In this document: positions 35,040-46,320 of the stretch, piece after piece
Layout of the letters: each line of letters opens with the position of its first letter
Numbering within the stretch: the first letter of the stretch is position 1
Assembly (NCBI GenBank): GCA_015680685.1
Contig: MNCI01009417.1
Span: 369,922-433,921 of the forward strand
DNA: 64,000 nucleotides
From: Gnetum montanum
Taxonomy: Eukaryota; Streptophyta; Gnetopsida; Gnetales; Gnetaceae
Reading direction: 5' to 3'
The notes under the pieces: generated by a model
Database searches by the model: none
What the model saw: the letters and a program-made list of their open reading frames with translations, nothing else
Told to the model about the DNA's origin: nothing
Program-made: the position numbers and the translations under genes

Positions 35040-38000
35040 TTAGACGTAGTAAGGCTTGAGGTACATGTAGTTCACCGGGTTGGCAAATTCATTGCAGTTC
35101 ATGTTCGCCAGTTTGAAAGCTCCATTCCCAAAGGCTTTAGCGACCATGTAAGGCCCTTCCCAGTTGGCTGAGAATTTACTTGCGTGCTCACGGACAACCA
35201 TGAGGACAAGATCTCCCCTTTGTACTAGCCGTCGATGCTGGTCTGCATGGTGCTTTTTCCGTTGTCTGTCCTGATAGTGCTTGATCCGTCTTAGTGTCTG
35301 CACACATTCCTCCTCCACTGAGTCAAGGTTGATGGCTTATGATTTGTTGTTCTAGGCTTTGCTCACGACGTTGGACAGGATCATCCGGAGTGAGGGTACC
35401 TGTAACTCAAGAGGTAACATAGCTTCAGATCCATAAACAAGACTGTAAGGGGGCTTACTTGTCGCGGTTCTGCAAGTTGTTCAATAGGCCTGGAGAACAT
35501 AGAGTATTTGCTCGTGCCATCGCCTCTTGTTGTTGCTAAGCATCCGCTTCAGTAAGTTGATGATGGACTTATTTGTAGCCTCCGCCTGTCCGTTCGCCTG
35601 CGGATAGTAAGGGGAAGAAAATGATTATTTAATGTCTAGGTTACTATAGAAGGTCCGGGTTTCCTTACTACTGAATTTTGGCCCATTGTCGGTCACAATG
35701 GTCATCAGAAGCCTGAACCTAGTCACGATGTTATTGAAGATGAAGTGGCAGATTTGCTAGGATGTCGTTTTCCTCAGAGGAATAGCTTCCACCCACTTAG
35801 TAAAATACTCTGTGGCAGTGATAATGAAGCTATGCCCCGCAGAAGACTTAGGCGTGATGGGCCCTATGAGGTCTAGTCCCCACCGTTGGAAAGGCCATGT
35901 AATTTTTGTAGGGTGTAGGCCTATAGGCACTATGTGTATGAGATTTTCATATCTTTGACATGTGTCACATGTCTTGACTTTCGACAAGCAGTCATGCTCC
36001 ATGTAAGGCCAATAGTACCCTAAGCGTCTGATCTTCACTACCATAGCCCTAGGTGCTATGTGTCCACTGCATAGCCCTTCATGAACCTCATTAACTACCT
36101 TCTGTGCCTGCTTACCACCCACGCATGCCACCAATATCCCGTCGTAGGATCACCGACATAGGGCGTCACTTCCTATGAGCACGTATTGTCGAGCGCGTTT
36201 GTGGATTGAGTCTCTTTGGCCTGATGTCAATCTACCCAGGAGTTTACCATGTTGCAGATATGCTTTAATGTTATCGTACCATTCCGGGGTGTCCGCAGTG
36301 TCAACGGGCGCCATTTGTTCTACTCGAGTGATAGGTTCTGTGCATTCTATGATCGCAGTTGGCAGGTTCACCAAGGAATGTGATGGGATGTTTAACGCGA
36401 GGGTAGCTAAGGCGTTTGCTATGCTGTTCTCGCTGCGTGGCACATGTTGCATGTCAGTGGTCACGAATTGTTTCAATAAAACCTTTGCTAGGTCATAGTA
36501 GGGTTGCAGATGTGTAGCCTTGCAGACGTAAACTTCGGTGATTTGATTCACAACTAGTTGTGAATCTCCTTGGATCGCCAGGTGTTGTACATGTAGTGCC
36601 CAGGTAGTTAAGAGGCCTTTGAGTAGCCCCTCGTATTCTACCATGTTGTTAGTGCACAGGAATGCGAAGCGATAAGTGGACGGGTACATTTCCCCAGAGA
36701 AGAATGTGATTATGGTAGTGGCGCTACCCCCTTGCATGGTTGAGGCACCGTCGAAGTCTAAGGTTGCCTCGAAATGCGGTGGGATGATGGTGACATTGCT
36801 TACGTATTCGTCTGGGAACTCAGGGTTGATGACCGCCTAGTCATCGATTGGCGAGGTCGTAAGTTGGGTCGCTATGGCTTAGCCTTTTGTCTACGATTGG
36901 CTCACATAGGGTAGATCAAATTCTGCAGTTATGGCCTTCCATCGGGATATCCTACTGCCTTCGTATAGGTTACCGGTGATAGCCCGAAGTACATTGCTTT
37001 TGCAAATGATGTTGGTTGTGCTGTGGAATAGGTAGTGCCGCCACCTTTTTAGCACAAACACTAAGGCTAGGCAATTCCTTTCCACCTCGTTGTATTTTTT
37101 CTCATATGATATTAATGTGTGGCTCAGGTAATACACTGGTATCTCAGAGCCATCGTCATGCTTCTGACATAGTAGTGCCACTATGGATGCGTAGGAGGTG
37201 GCAAGGTATATGAAGAAAGGCTTGTCCCTCTGCGGCGGGTACACTATTGGTAGGTGGGAAAGTTCCTTCTTCAGGTTGTCGAAGGCTTGTTGACATTGGA
37301 CTGTTCACTTGAAGTCAACCCCTTTTCTCATAAGATGTTGCATGGGGTGTAACTTATCGGTCAGTCTTGCTATGAACCTTCGAATGAATTGCACTCTGCC
37401 TTGTAGACCACGTAACTCTTTTAGGTTTGTGGGGGCCGCTAGGTTGACGATAGCTTTGACTTTGTCTGGGTCCACCCGTATTCCAGCCTCTAATACTACA
37501 AACCCTAACATGCGCCCGGTCTTTACTCCAAAGATGCATTTCTTAGGATTGAGACGCAAATCGTGCCTTTCGATAGCACTTGAGGACTAACTTTAGGTCA
37601 AGCGGGTGTTGGGTTACCTCTTTGGACTTGACCGCTATATCGTCCACGTAATCATTTAATGTTTCTAGGATGTGGTTACTAAAAATGTACATCATGGCTC
37701 ACTGGTATGTTGCCCCAACATTCTTGAGCCCAAAGGGCATCATGGTATAGCAGAAGGTTCCCCATGGAGTCATGAAGGTTGTCGACAACTGGTGTTATGG
37801 GTTGATGCAGATTTGGTTGTATCCGGAGAAGCCATCCATGAAGGCTAGCAAAGCATGCCCAGCCGTGGTGTCGATGAGTTGATTAATGTTCGGTAGTGGA
37901 AAGTTATCCTTGATTGTTGCCTTATTCAAATCTTGGAAATCTATACACATTTGTATCCCTCCTATTTTCTTCGAAACCACAACGATGTTGGACACCCACT

Positions 38001-38523
38001 CTGAATAGTCGACTGTGCGGATGAAGCCTGCTCGGTACAACTTAGTGATTTCCTCCTTCACGTCTAGCATGATTTCTAGCTTGATTTTACGTGCCTTTTT
38101 CTTGGCTGCCTTAACGTGGGGGTCTACGATGATATTATGCTGAATCAACCATGGATCTAGACCTGGCATATCTTCATATGACCATGCAAAAACGTCAACA
38201 TGTTCTTGCAAGGTTTTGACTATGCCCTCATGTATTTGTGTATCTAGTAGAGAGCTGAGTCTTAATGTCTTTACCTCCCTTCTTGTAGAGGTTACAGGTA
38301 TCGCGATGAGTGGATCCTTGGTTACATCTTTGGCCTCCAAATCTAGGACATGTACTAGGTGTTTAGGAAAATCCGGGGGTTCTTCTAAGGTTGCTATAGT
38401 ATTAATTGCAACAGGCTCCCAGTTGATCCCATCAGGATTTAACTGTCTTGCGAGCTTACCTTGTGGACCTGTCAATATTAGAGGCATGGAAAGGGCATGG
38501 TGGGTTTCCATTTCTTGCTTAAC
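35040..38523 (-). pseudogene. Copy 2 pol: RT, degenerate RNase H, aRNase H, integrase (Tat/Ogre lineage)
   Basis: Minus-strand polyprotein starting right after an acceptor-like GATGGTAG at 38524. RT (38200-37305) has 'VFAWSYEDMPG', 'CIDFQDLNKATIKDNFPLP', 'AFMDGFSGYNQI' and a YVDD box at 37639-37650. An extra G near 37569 causes the only frameshift seen. The first RNase H (about 37300-36890) lacks the catalytic TDA and TDH motifs ('IYLATSYAS', 'IICKSN'). A second, archaeal-type RNase H (about 36760-36380) has DFDGAS, VEYEGLL and GDSQLVVNQ, with the last Asp reading Asn (SIANALA). Integrase shows GHIAP, C-DTCQ, 'GLDLIGPITP', TDNGP and 'PQANGQAEATN', so the D-D-E triad is intact, and it ends with a GPY module ('NWEGPY'). 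Several in-frame stops remain. Two RNase H domains before integrase define the Tat/Ogre lineage. Confidence 0.88.
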
Positions 38524-40039
38524 CTACCATCACAATATGAGAGCCTGGGTAAGGGTCACCAGATATTGTGCAGAATGTAAATCTGCAAAGCAACATCAAG
38601 ATGCGACTTGCTAAATAAGGTGATGTAAAGATTGAGGATTTGCTTGCTCAGGGCTGTGGCGTACCACCTAGGCACATGGATCTAGGATAGTTGAAGACAT
38701 AGTCATTGTTGATGTAAATTGCAAAGTTGTATATGGATGCCGAATCACTAGTTTAAATGTCATTTTGGATTACCATATTGTGACATGCAAAGTCTTGCTG
38801 TGCTAAATAACGATAAAAGAGATAGCATTGCGAGTACGAGATGTGTCAGGCGGTTAATGCGAGAATAAAAGCACGAAATTATTAGGGAATATGCTACCCT
38901 TATGTCGAGGCGCGCCAGGTGATTTCTCACGCAAGAAGCATAATTACTTCATTTGACGTCATTGCAGGCTACGGCCGTTGCTAGTTGAAATTGTTGTCTT
39001 TGAGCCTTAAAGAACGCAATCATGCCAGGTTTGTTAGCCTAAGGTCTTTTCGGACCTTCAATTGAAAACAAATATTATCTTATTATTTTTAATTTCAAGA
39101 AGGCAAGTAACTGACTTGGAGCATGCCGATGTTTAAATGCTAATAGTGTCGTGATGTCGTGGTGAGCATGCTACATTGCACGCTACCCTCGCCTTAATCG
39201 GAGAGAGAGAAAGGAAGTTTTTCCATTTTGCTATTACTATCGTAAATAGGGGTTGAATTCTAGTAATTTTGCTATTTTTTCTCTAGAAGTGCATAATCCT
39301 TGTTGGAGCACTTCGGCAATTTCGGAGCATGGAGTCACTGTGTGAATTCATATCGAGGGGAATTTCTACAAAGGTCGTAAATCTGCTAGTAGGGCTATGG
39401 CTCCCAAGACTTAGTTGGTGCTCAAAAAGGTCGGGAAGGCAAAGAAGGCCTTGAGATGTGGGCCGTGGCCGTGCATTCTGGCGCGGGAGGGAGACGTGGG
39501 CCGCGGGCGTGCATTCTGGCGCGGGAGGGCACACTATTGACCCAATGAGTTTTATATGTCTCTTCCGTTCCTTTCTCCTTACACCTTCTACCCTCTTCCA
39601 CTCTGGTTTTATGTCTTATTTGTTTTGCTACTGGTATTTTCTATGGCTGCATCATTTTGGCTTTGGTGTTGTTGCGGTCTTGCTTTCTTTTGGTCATCAC
39701 TATTGTGCAAGGGTCTCGTTGTGGTTATATGTAAGGCCATTACTACTACAACTATTGCCATGGTTGTGGGACCAAGGTCCTTTAAGCTTCTGGACCGTGA
39801 AACCTTTGAGAGGGGGTTTGTATGACGTAGGCACGTATTCTTTTTGGGTCTGCTATTAGTTATCTTATTGCTATGCCAAGTTACTTACATGTTCTTGCTA
39901 CGCTAGGCTTTTGCATCTTTTTTGTGCTATGATGAACAGGGATCATGCTATGCTTCACTTATGGTCGGCTAGGCGCTTGTACGTTGCCCACGTATTATGT
40001 TCATATTTGATGTCATGGTCTGCTGTTTCCGTTATGCAG
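38524..40039 (+). other. Copy 2 spacer: minisatellite remnant, exon 1 candidate and intron 1 of the antisense gene
   Basis: One AGTTTAAATGTCATTTTGGA unit lies near 38750 and GGTCTTTTCGGACC near 39042. A possible exon 1 starts at ATG 39397 (Lys-rich, one stop), followed by a 38-bp tandem duplication (39458-39533, GCATTCTGGCGCGGGAGGG). Hydrophobic frames at 39550-39860 are T-rich intron-like sequence. Intron 1 would end at ATGCAG, 40039. Confidence 0.45.
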
Positions 40040-43000
40040 GGTAGGGCCAAGGTCTAGATTGATCATTTTGGATCTGGAAGGAGTCTTGTGCCATGTAGGC
40101 GGGCCTATGGCCAATGTCCCCCCTCCCTCGATACGTTTGGGAGATTGAGCGGTTTGGTTTAGGGATGAGGTGTGAGACTTCCTGCAATTTCTCCTCAGCC
40201 AGTTTAGTCTCATGGTTTGGTCCTCCTCGGATGAGATGCAGGCGTCCGGCATGATAGAGGCTTTACTGCTAGGGGCAAATCGGGGCATCCTGAGATATAT
40301 TTTTGATGAAGCGACTTTAGGCAGGCTGGGAGGAGATTCCTCCCCACACTCCATAGGGTTGAGGTGCTTGGCCTGGATTTGGGACATGCTAGAATACCAG
40401 TGTTATCATCCCTTCAACACGTTGTACCTTGCGCACCATATGGCGACGTATTTTCTGAACCCACAAGGGACTGTTTACTGTGTTGGTGGGTGGGTTTCAC
40501 ATCTCTAGTTTGCTGCGTGACATTGGCTATGCTTGGCCAAGTGTTGATAGTGTGCACTTGTCATTAGGTTCCATCTTAATGACAACGGGGTTCATGATCA
40601 GCCGGATGAATTAGCCACGGCACAACTAGCCCTACAGGAATTTGGCTCTACCAGGAGCCTGCGAGCGGGCATGATTGCTCTTTGCGGGGAAGGATACCAT
40701 CCCCTCTTACGCATGCTCGCCTCTTTCTACAATAATTTCAGGACGAAAGGTTGGCTAGACAAGGAGTGGAGGGAACCTTTTAAGCAAGTTACGCTCGAAG
40801 CAGTCTTAGTAGCTGAACTCCCACTATTCCCCTCATCGTATACACCTGGTGGGTTAACAGGCGGGTGTCATTTTTTTTAAAGGTATGTTTTGTGATTATT
40901 GCCGCAGGAGCGAAGAAGCCCCGCGAAGTGATGGTGGTGACTGCCAGAGGGCAAGGGGGAACCATCTACTCCAAATACGGTGAGGTATCAGCAAGCTAGA
41001 GCTAGTTGTAACGAGGGGCTCCAGGCCCCTTGCTCAAAAAAATCCAAATGGCTGGGTTTATGGATTTGTTTATGACACTGAATCTGGGCGTTCCTGCTAC
41101 CGAGATGCTTTCCCTAGTCAACTCCTTTTCTGGGCAGGTGAGTCGCTTTCGCACATACGTGTGAGGTGTGCAGCTGGTCATTGATATCAATGACTAGTTA
41201 GTTGCAAATTTGTTTGGCATTCCTAATGATGGCACCGATGTGATGTCGAAGGGCAAGCAAGAGTTGACCCTCCATAAGCAGCATATTGAGGAGTGGCTGA
41301 GGCTTACCAAGGAGTGGAAAGGGTTCCCTATGGAAAAGCTTAAGGATAGTCTTGCCATGGGGATATACCCAATCTTTCGTGCTCGTGCATTCCCTCAATT
41401 GCTCATCCAAGGAAAGGTCTTGGGGCTTGGGCAGGCTTGGGTAATGCGGGAAGTGGTGAAGGAAGGGGCCCATTATAACTGGGCCGAATTCCTATGTAAT
41501 GGCTTGTAGGGCAAGATTTTGGGGCTCTGTGAGCCAACAGAGTTGTTCTAACATGCACTACGCCTTCTACATTGGCTATTTAAAGCACTTTGCGAAGTTC
41601 TTGGTGGTCCAGGAGGATGGGGTCTGGTCCGAGCTAGATCATGAACAAATCCCCAAGTCGTGGATTCGACAGGTCTTTCAGACCATGCAAGCCCAGGCTG
41701 CCCCGGAGGTGGTCGGGGATTCATTTTCTGTAACAACTAAAGGTCTAACGGTTCGTAGCGTTGATGGCCAGGACAATGTATGGGAGACTCCCCCTACCAT
41801 ACTTGGCAATGCGACCCAAGGTGATTATCTTATGGCTAAGGCTGTTCTTACGGAGTTGCGGAGAAAGAGACCTCCCCTTGCTAGGGAAAGCCCTTGTGAA
41901 GAGGAGCAACAACTGCGGTTCAAGTTGCAGTGAATGCAAGCCCCCATTGGTGAGCGTTTAGAATGCTAACTATTCCATGCTTAGCTAAGTGGTGCTTTAT
42001 GACATGGTATTAGTTTTGAGTTAATCAACTTTGATTTATCTTGTGTATACCCTTTGTGGATAGCAGAAGAAGAAGGCGAAGAAGAAGGCGAAGAAGAAGG
42101 TGACGAGGAAGTGTCGGCCCTCAGACTGGGGGCAACAAATAGAGACACGAGGGGCCCAGCTTTAGAAGAGAGGATCCCAGCTAGGAATACTAGGCTCTTG
42201 TCTCTAAGGCAGGGGCTCTTGTCATTAGGGAGCCTCTTCCTACCAGCGAAGAGGTGTCTTCCCAAAATAAAAAAGATGCTGCCCTCCTGAAAGGGAAAGC
42301 ACCAGCGCTTGAGGTAGGAGTTCCTACGGACTTGGATGGGCCTTCTAAAGAACCTACTGTGATTGTCTTGCACCAGCATGATGTGAGATAACAGCCGAAT
42401 ACTGGTGAGTTTAGGCTTTGGATGTACCCTACCATAGTCTGCTTCGGTTGTTGTTGTCATGCTAAATTGCATAACAGGTGCTACCGCTAATGTATCAGGA
42501 CCTTCTACGCCCCAGACGGAGTCTTGGATTGAAATTCTTGACAAGTTTACGTTTGTTCAGGGGCTAGTTGATGACATGATCAAACGGCTACAACAGGCGG
42601 ATCCTTGTCCGGGTGAGTAGGAGTGTTAACAGCCCCTATGCTGCTACGCTACAACTCTTGAACGTATTGATTTATGTTATGTTGACATGATTACTATACT
42701 TTCTACAGCCTCTCGGATCAAATGGGACCTAGCTCAACCTATGGAAATTGGCGTGGTACCCACACTTTTGTCCAACGTGACTGAAGTGCCTCGTCGCATA
42801 TTTGATGAGGCTTACAAATGTGTTTTGCACTCGGTGTGCTCCCTATGGGAATGTAGATGTACCAACGAGGAATTATGGAAACAGGCCCATAGGAGCGAGC
42901 AGAGAGAGACGGAACTGGCTGCCGAGGTGAAAAACATCAAGTCGAGAATCGATTTCCTCGTAAACCGTAGTCCCAACCTTGTGGAGTCGCAAAGGGCTAT

Positions 43001-43525
43001 GGTCGATCACGCCAGATTTTGGACTGTCGTCCATCAGAACGTAGAATCCACCTATGAAATAGTCAAACAACAGATGTAGATGAATTTGCTGGCCTAGAAG
43101 TGCCAAGATATGAAGGACATTAGCGCTAAGATCTTCGAATGGGGGAAGGCCTAGAGGGACCACAAGCATACTTACAAGCAAGAAAACGAAACCCATCGAA
43201 GGCTGTATAAAGACGCTGCTATGGAGGCATTCTCGTACGAGGTGTTTGTGAAGGCCATAAACGCTTCTGAGGCTTATGCCAAATTTAAAGAGTAGGTGCA
43301 GGTCCTAGAGTCTCCAGATTTGGAGGTGGCCCTTCTTACAGGGGAGACCGCCACCACCTCCCTTTCCCTGGGACCTCTAAGATGGACAACTTTGGAAAGG
43401 GAGAAATTTGTCGCTACGAATACTGAACCTAATGACATGCCTTGGATGAATATCTCGATGGAGGAGATTGTGCATCGTCTTAGGCTTGGTCTAAACCAGA
43501 TACCTCTTGTGACAGACGTAGGCTC
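40040..43525 (+). pseudogene. Copy 2 antisense gene, exons 2-7, best-preserved NIF/FCP1-like domain
   Basis: Exons read from conserved splice sites: 2, 40040-40489 (450 nt); 3, 40568-40848; 4, 40908-41949; 5, 42064-42414; 6, 42478-42612; 7, 42709-43517. Donors are GTGGGT, GTGGGT, GTGAGC, GTGAGT, GTGAGT and GTAGGC, and acceptors all end in AG. Exon 2 encodes 'RLIILDLEGVLCHV', 'VWFRDEV*DFLQFLL', 'LMVWSS', 'CLAWIWDML', 'NTLYLAHH' and 'NPQGTVYCV', closely following the NLI-interacting-factor/FCP1 HAD phosphatase layout; the second Asp of DxDG and the later DDS are lost. Exon 4 has 'YSKYGEV', 'VNSFSGQ', 'VANLFGIPND', 'YNWAEFL' and 'IGYLKHFAKFL', with one frameshift near 41510-41555. Exon 5 is Glu-rich. 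Exon 7 is helical with 'DHKHTYKQE'. Copy 3's LTR cuts the gene 8 bp into intron 7. Stops are present. Confidence 0.75.
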
Positions 43526-44904
43526 TGTATTGTACGAAATCGTCGGTGCGAGGCTGGAATGAAACAAACACCGAGAGATCTACACACAGACACAAAAGAC
43601 CCTACCTTCACCTGAGGGCAAGCTAGAATGGACGAAGATAGAGTACCTTGGGTGGTCCGCACGTAGATTAGACAAGGATTTCCCCAATGTATGCCAATAT
43701 GCAATACACTGGGGTATGTGTAAACAACGTGATTAACGTAAACCCAAATCGTAAATTTGCGTTAACTTAAACAAAAGGAATCAACCAGAGTAAATGAAAA
43801 CTGTGACAAATTTTGAGTACAAAGAAAAGGAATTTTATTGCCAAATGAGAATTGTAGTGCACCGGTCCAGAAGCAGTCGTAGATTTGACATGAGGTGGAC
43901 GAAGGGCCCCGGTGGATGCTGGAAGATGATGGTGTCCTAGTTTAAACTACAAGCACAACATCAAGGTTGTATGCTCAGCATGCAGGGTTGAAGTCTAGCA
44001 TACGGGGGGTTCTTGCTCTGATTTGCTTAGTGTTCTCTAGGTTCCAGTTTTTTCTTCTGTGTCAAAATTGCAAACCCCGATCTAGTGAGAAATTGGGGTT
44101 TTTATGAGGGTTTTGAGTGCTAGATTCTGATCTGGAATTGTATGAGTGGCCGTGGGTGAGAGAATTTTGAGTTCAATGACAGGTGGCTGCATTGTTCAGG
44201 TGCAAAGAATATTATAACTATGCAGTGTGTTACATGCCAATGTGTACTGCTACACACTAGCGTGTACATGCTGGGCGTGTGAACTCAGTGTACAAACTTG
44301 ACTAAAACAAAAGAATTCATTTTTACAAACTACTGTTACAATAGGAAATATCCAATTTGACCCTTAGGTTTGAACTCGGATATTATGAGAATGCTACTTG
44401 TGGATGTTCAGCTCAGTTGGACTTGATCTGACTTGGTTCTGGAAGACTTCCATTGATGTACATGGTGCTGCACGCTGGGCATACACGCTGGGTGTGCAGG
44501 GGGTACATGCTCAGCGTGTGTACTTCCAAGTGTGTGATTTCAAGGTCAAAACTCGATCTTCTTGAGCCCATGATGATGCCTAACAGTTGCCTTACCTCTG
44601 AGAGTCGATGTCTTGTGAGAATCTTGCTCTGAAGTGCCTGTTTTGGGTAGTCTTTAAAGTCACACACTGGGCATGCACGCTGGGCCTAGTGAAAACCAAG
44701 TTTTTTGGGCTCAAAATTTTGCCAGGTTCGATGCCAGATGTTGCCATAATCTTCTGTGGGTCTTGGGAAACCATTTTTTGCTCAGTTTGACTTCGTTTGA
44801 AGCTGTCTGTGAAGCCGTCAAGCTTTAGTCATGGTGGGGAGCATCAAGATTTTAACTCAATTCTTGTTGAAGAAGTACTAAGCTTAGAATTTTGTGGTGT
44901 TTCA
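43526..44904 (-). repeat. 3' LTR of nested copy 3
   Basis: Minus-strand LTR from TGAAACACCACAAAATTC (44904) to ..GTACAATACA (43526), 1,379 bp. It is co-linear with copy 4's 5' LTR on the other strand: TCTTAGTACT near the start, CATAAAAACCCC against TATAAAAATCCC as TATA region, and GGGGAAATCCTTGTCT followed by GTGCGGACCACCCAAGG near the end. Repeated GCACGCTGGGCGTG-type short palindromes occur in U3. GGCTC (43521-43525) is the predicted target duplication inside copy 2's intron 7. Confidence 0.8.
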
Positions 44905-44973
44905 TTGGCCCCTCTTTGTTGACTCTTGGAGGAATCAACCCGAGAAATGTCGACAAAGAAGTACAAAACACCA
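44895..44973. repeat. Copy 3: inverted repeat across the LTR/polypurine border
   Basis: TGGTGTTT (44895-44902) pairs with AAACACCA (44966-44973), and TCTTTGTTGAC (44913-44923) pairs with GTCGACAAAGA (44949-44959). On the minus strand the polypurine tract AAAGAGGGG directly precedes the LTR start at 44904. The same fold is present in copy 2 and more weakly in copy 1. Confidence 0.7.
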
Positions 44974-46320
44974 TAAGCAACTTGGTAGAAATATTATCCT
45001 TTAGTACTTGGCTAGATGTCATTGTACTATGTTCGGTAGTACATGGAATTTGAGGAAATGAAATTTGTAGCTGGATAGGGGGATGAAAATTATGGGGATT
45101 TGGAATTGATCAAGGGATTGTGCATGGTGAAGGGGATGCTCTGGTATGTGTACAGGTCATGTTGATCCTTGTCGATAGCCATTGTCTAGTAGACTTGGGA
45201 CCGAGACATGAGGTATACGTCCTTTGGCGGAACAAGACTCTTGTTTAGTGTTTAAGAGGACTTGTTGGCATAACCAAAGCCGCGTGATGATATGTTGCGT
45301 TCTTTGGAGGAACAGGGCCTCTGTTTAGGGTTAAAGGGAACCTGTTGGCAAAGAGCCAAAGCCATGCAATAAGATGTTACTTGAGTGCTTGAGACACGAG
45401 TACTTGCTTCCAAGACGATTGCCTCCCCACCTGGGACTTGTATGGGAAGTGCCAAGGGTCTTCTTCTTTTTTCGGACAGAGCTTTGTTTTGATCTTGTAC
45501 TCATGCTCAAGTGCCATGTTGTGTTGCAACTGCTTAAAAGTGTTGCAGTGTGCGACGGTGTACTCAAGGATTTGGGCTACGTATTTGGAAACTGTAACTG
45601 AATAGAAGGGAGAAGCGAGAGTTTTAGAGAACCAAGGGATGTCTCAGGGATGGGGATAGTACATTTGAATAGATCAAATAATTTGGTTGCATGCTTTAGG
45701 AACAATATGGTATCTTGCTGCTGTGACGAAGTGCATTCTTGTACAAACACCCCCGAGTGTCATCCTGCAAACACAACTCCAAGAAGCCAAGAAAACCACG
45801 AGTGAGTGAGAAAGCTTGGACTTGGACAACGACTGATGAAACAAAAGCACTAGATGAGATTTCAAGCATTGAATATGCATGGTATCCATGTTGTTAGGTT
45901 CAACTGATAACGAGTGAGGCAACGGCTCTGATGAGGTTTGAATGCAATCACAGTCTAAGAGGCAAGAGATGAAGCTGCCAGTTTATAGTCATGATGGACT
46001 GTCGTGGGTTAGTTTTACATCATAACCCGTTAGACGATGCCATTTTAGCATCGTAGTGGACAGTACACTGCTAGTTAGTCTTGGTGAACAATGAAGAGGC
46101 AAACCAGTTTCTATTCTTAGCAGACTCTAGCGAACAAAACTGTGGTAGTTTAAAGTCATATCGGACGGGTTCTAGTTTATTGTCATTACGGACGTACTGT
46201 GATATTGGTTTACCATCATGATCCGAGGAAGTTCTATGGTATCAGTTTATCGTCATGATTTCAGGACGTTCTGTGGTATCAGTTTATCGTCATGATTCTA
46301 GGACGATTGCGTACTTGAGT
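44974..46320 (-). repeat. Copy 3: 3' untranslated region with duplications and minisatellite
   Basis: An 80-bp tandem duplication (45222-45299 and 45302-45380; CTTTGG-GGAACA, CTTGTTGGCA) lies within non-coding sequence. From about 45975 to 46315 lies a minisatellite of about 30-40-bp units (CAGTTTATCGTCATGATT-type, ten or so units) that ends at the integrase stop codon. This is the position of tandem repeats described for Ogre 3' UTRs. No gene is seen. Confidence 0.75.

Noticed and set aside
39458-39859. Plus-strand hydrophobic frame that could pass for a membrane protein
   Set aside because: T-rich sequence lying where intron 1 of the antisense gene is expected. No counterpart is conserved in copies 3 or 4.
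42054-42110. Lys/Glu-rich repeat as an independent low-complexity gene
   Set aside because: It is the start of exon 5 of copy 2's antisense gene, preceded by an acceptor and in the phase found in copy 4.
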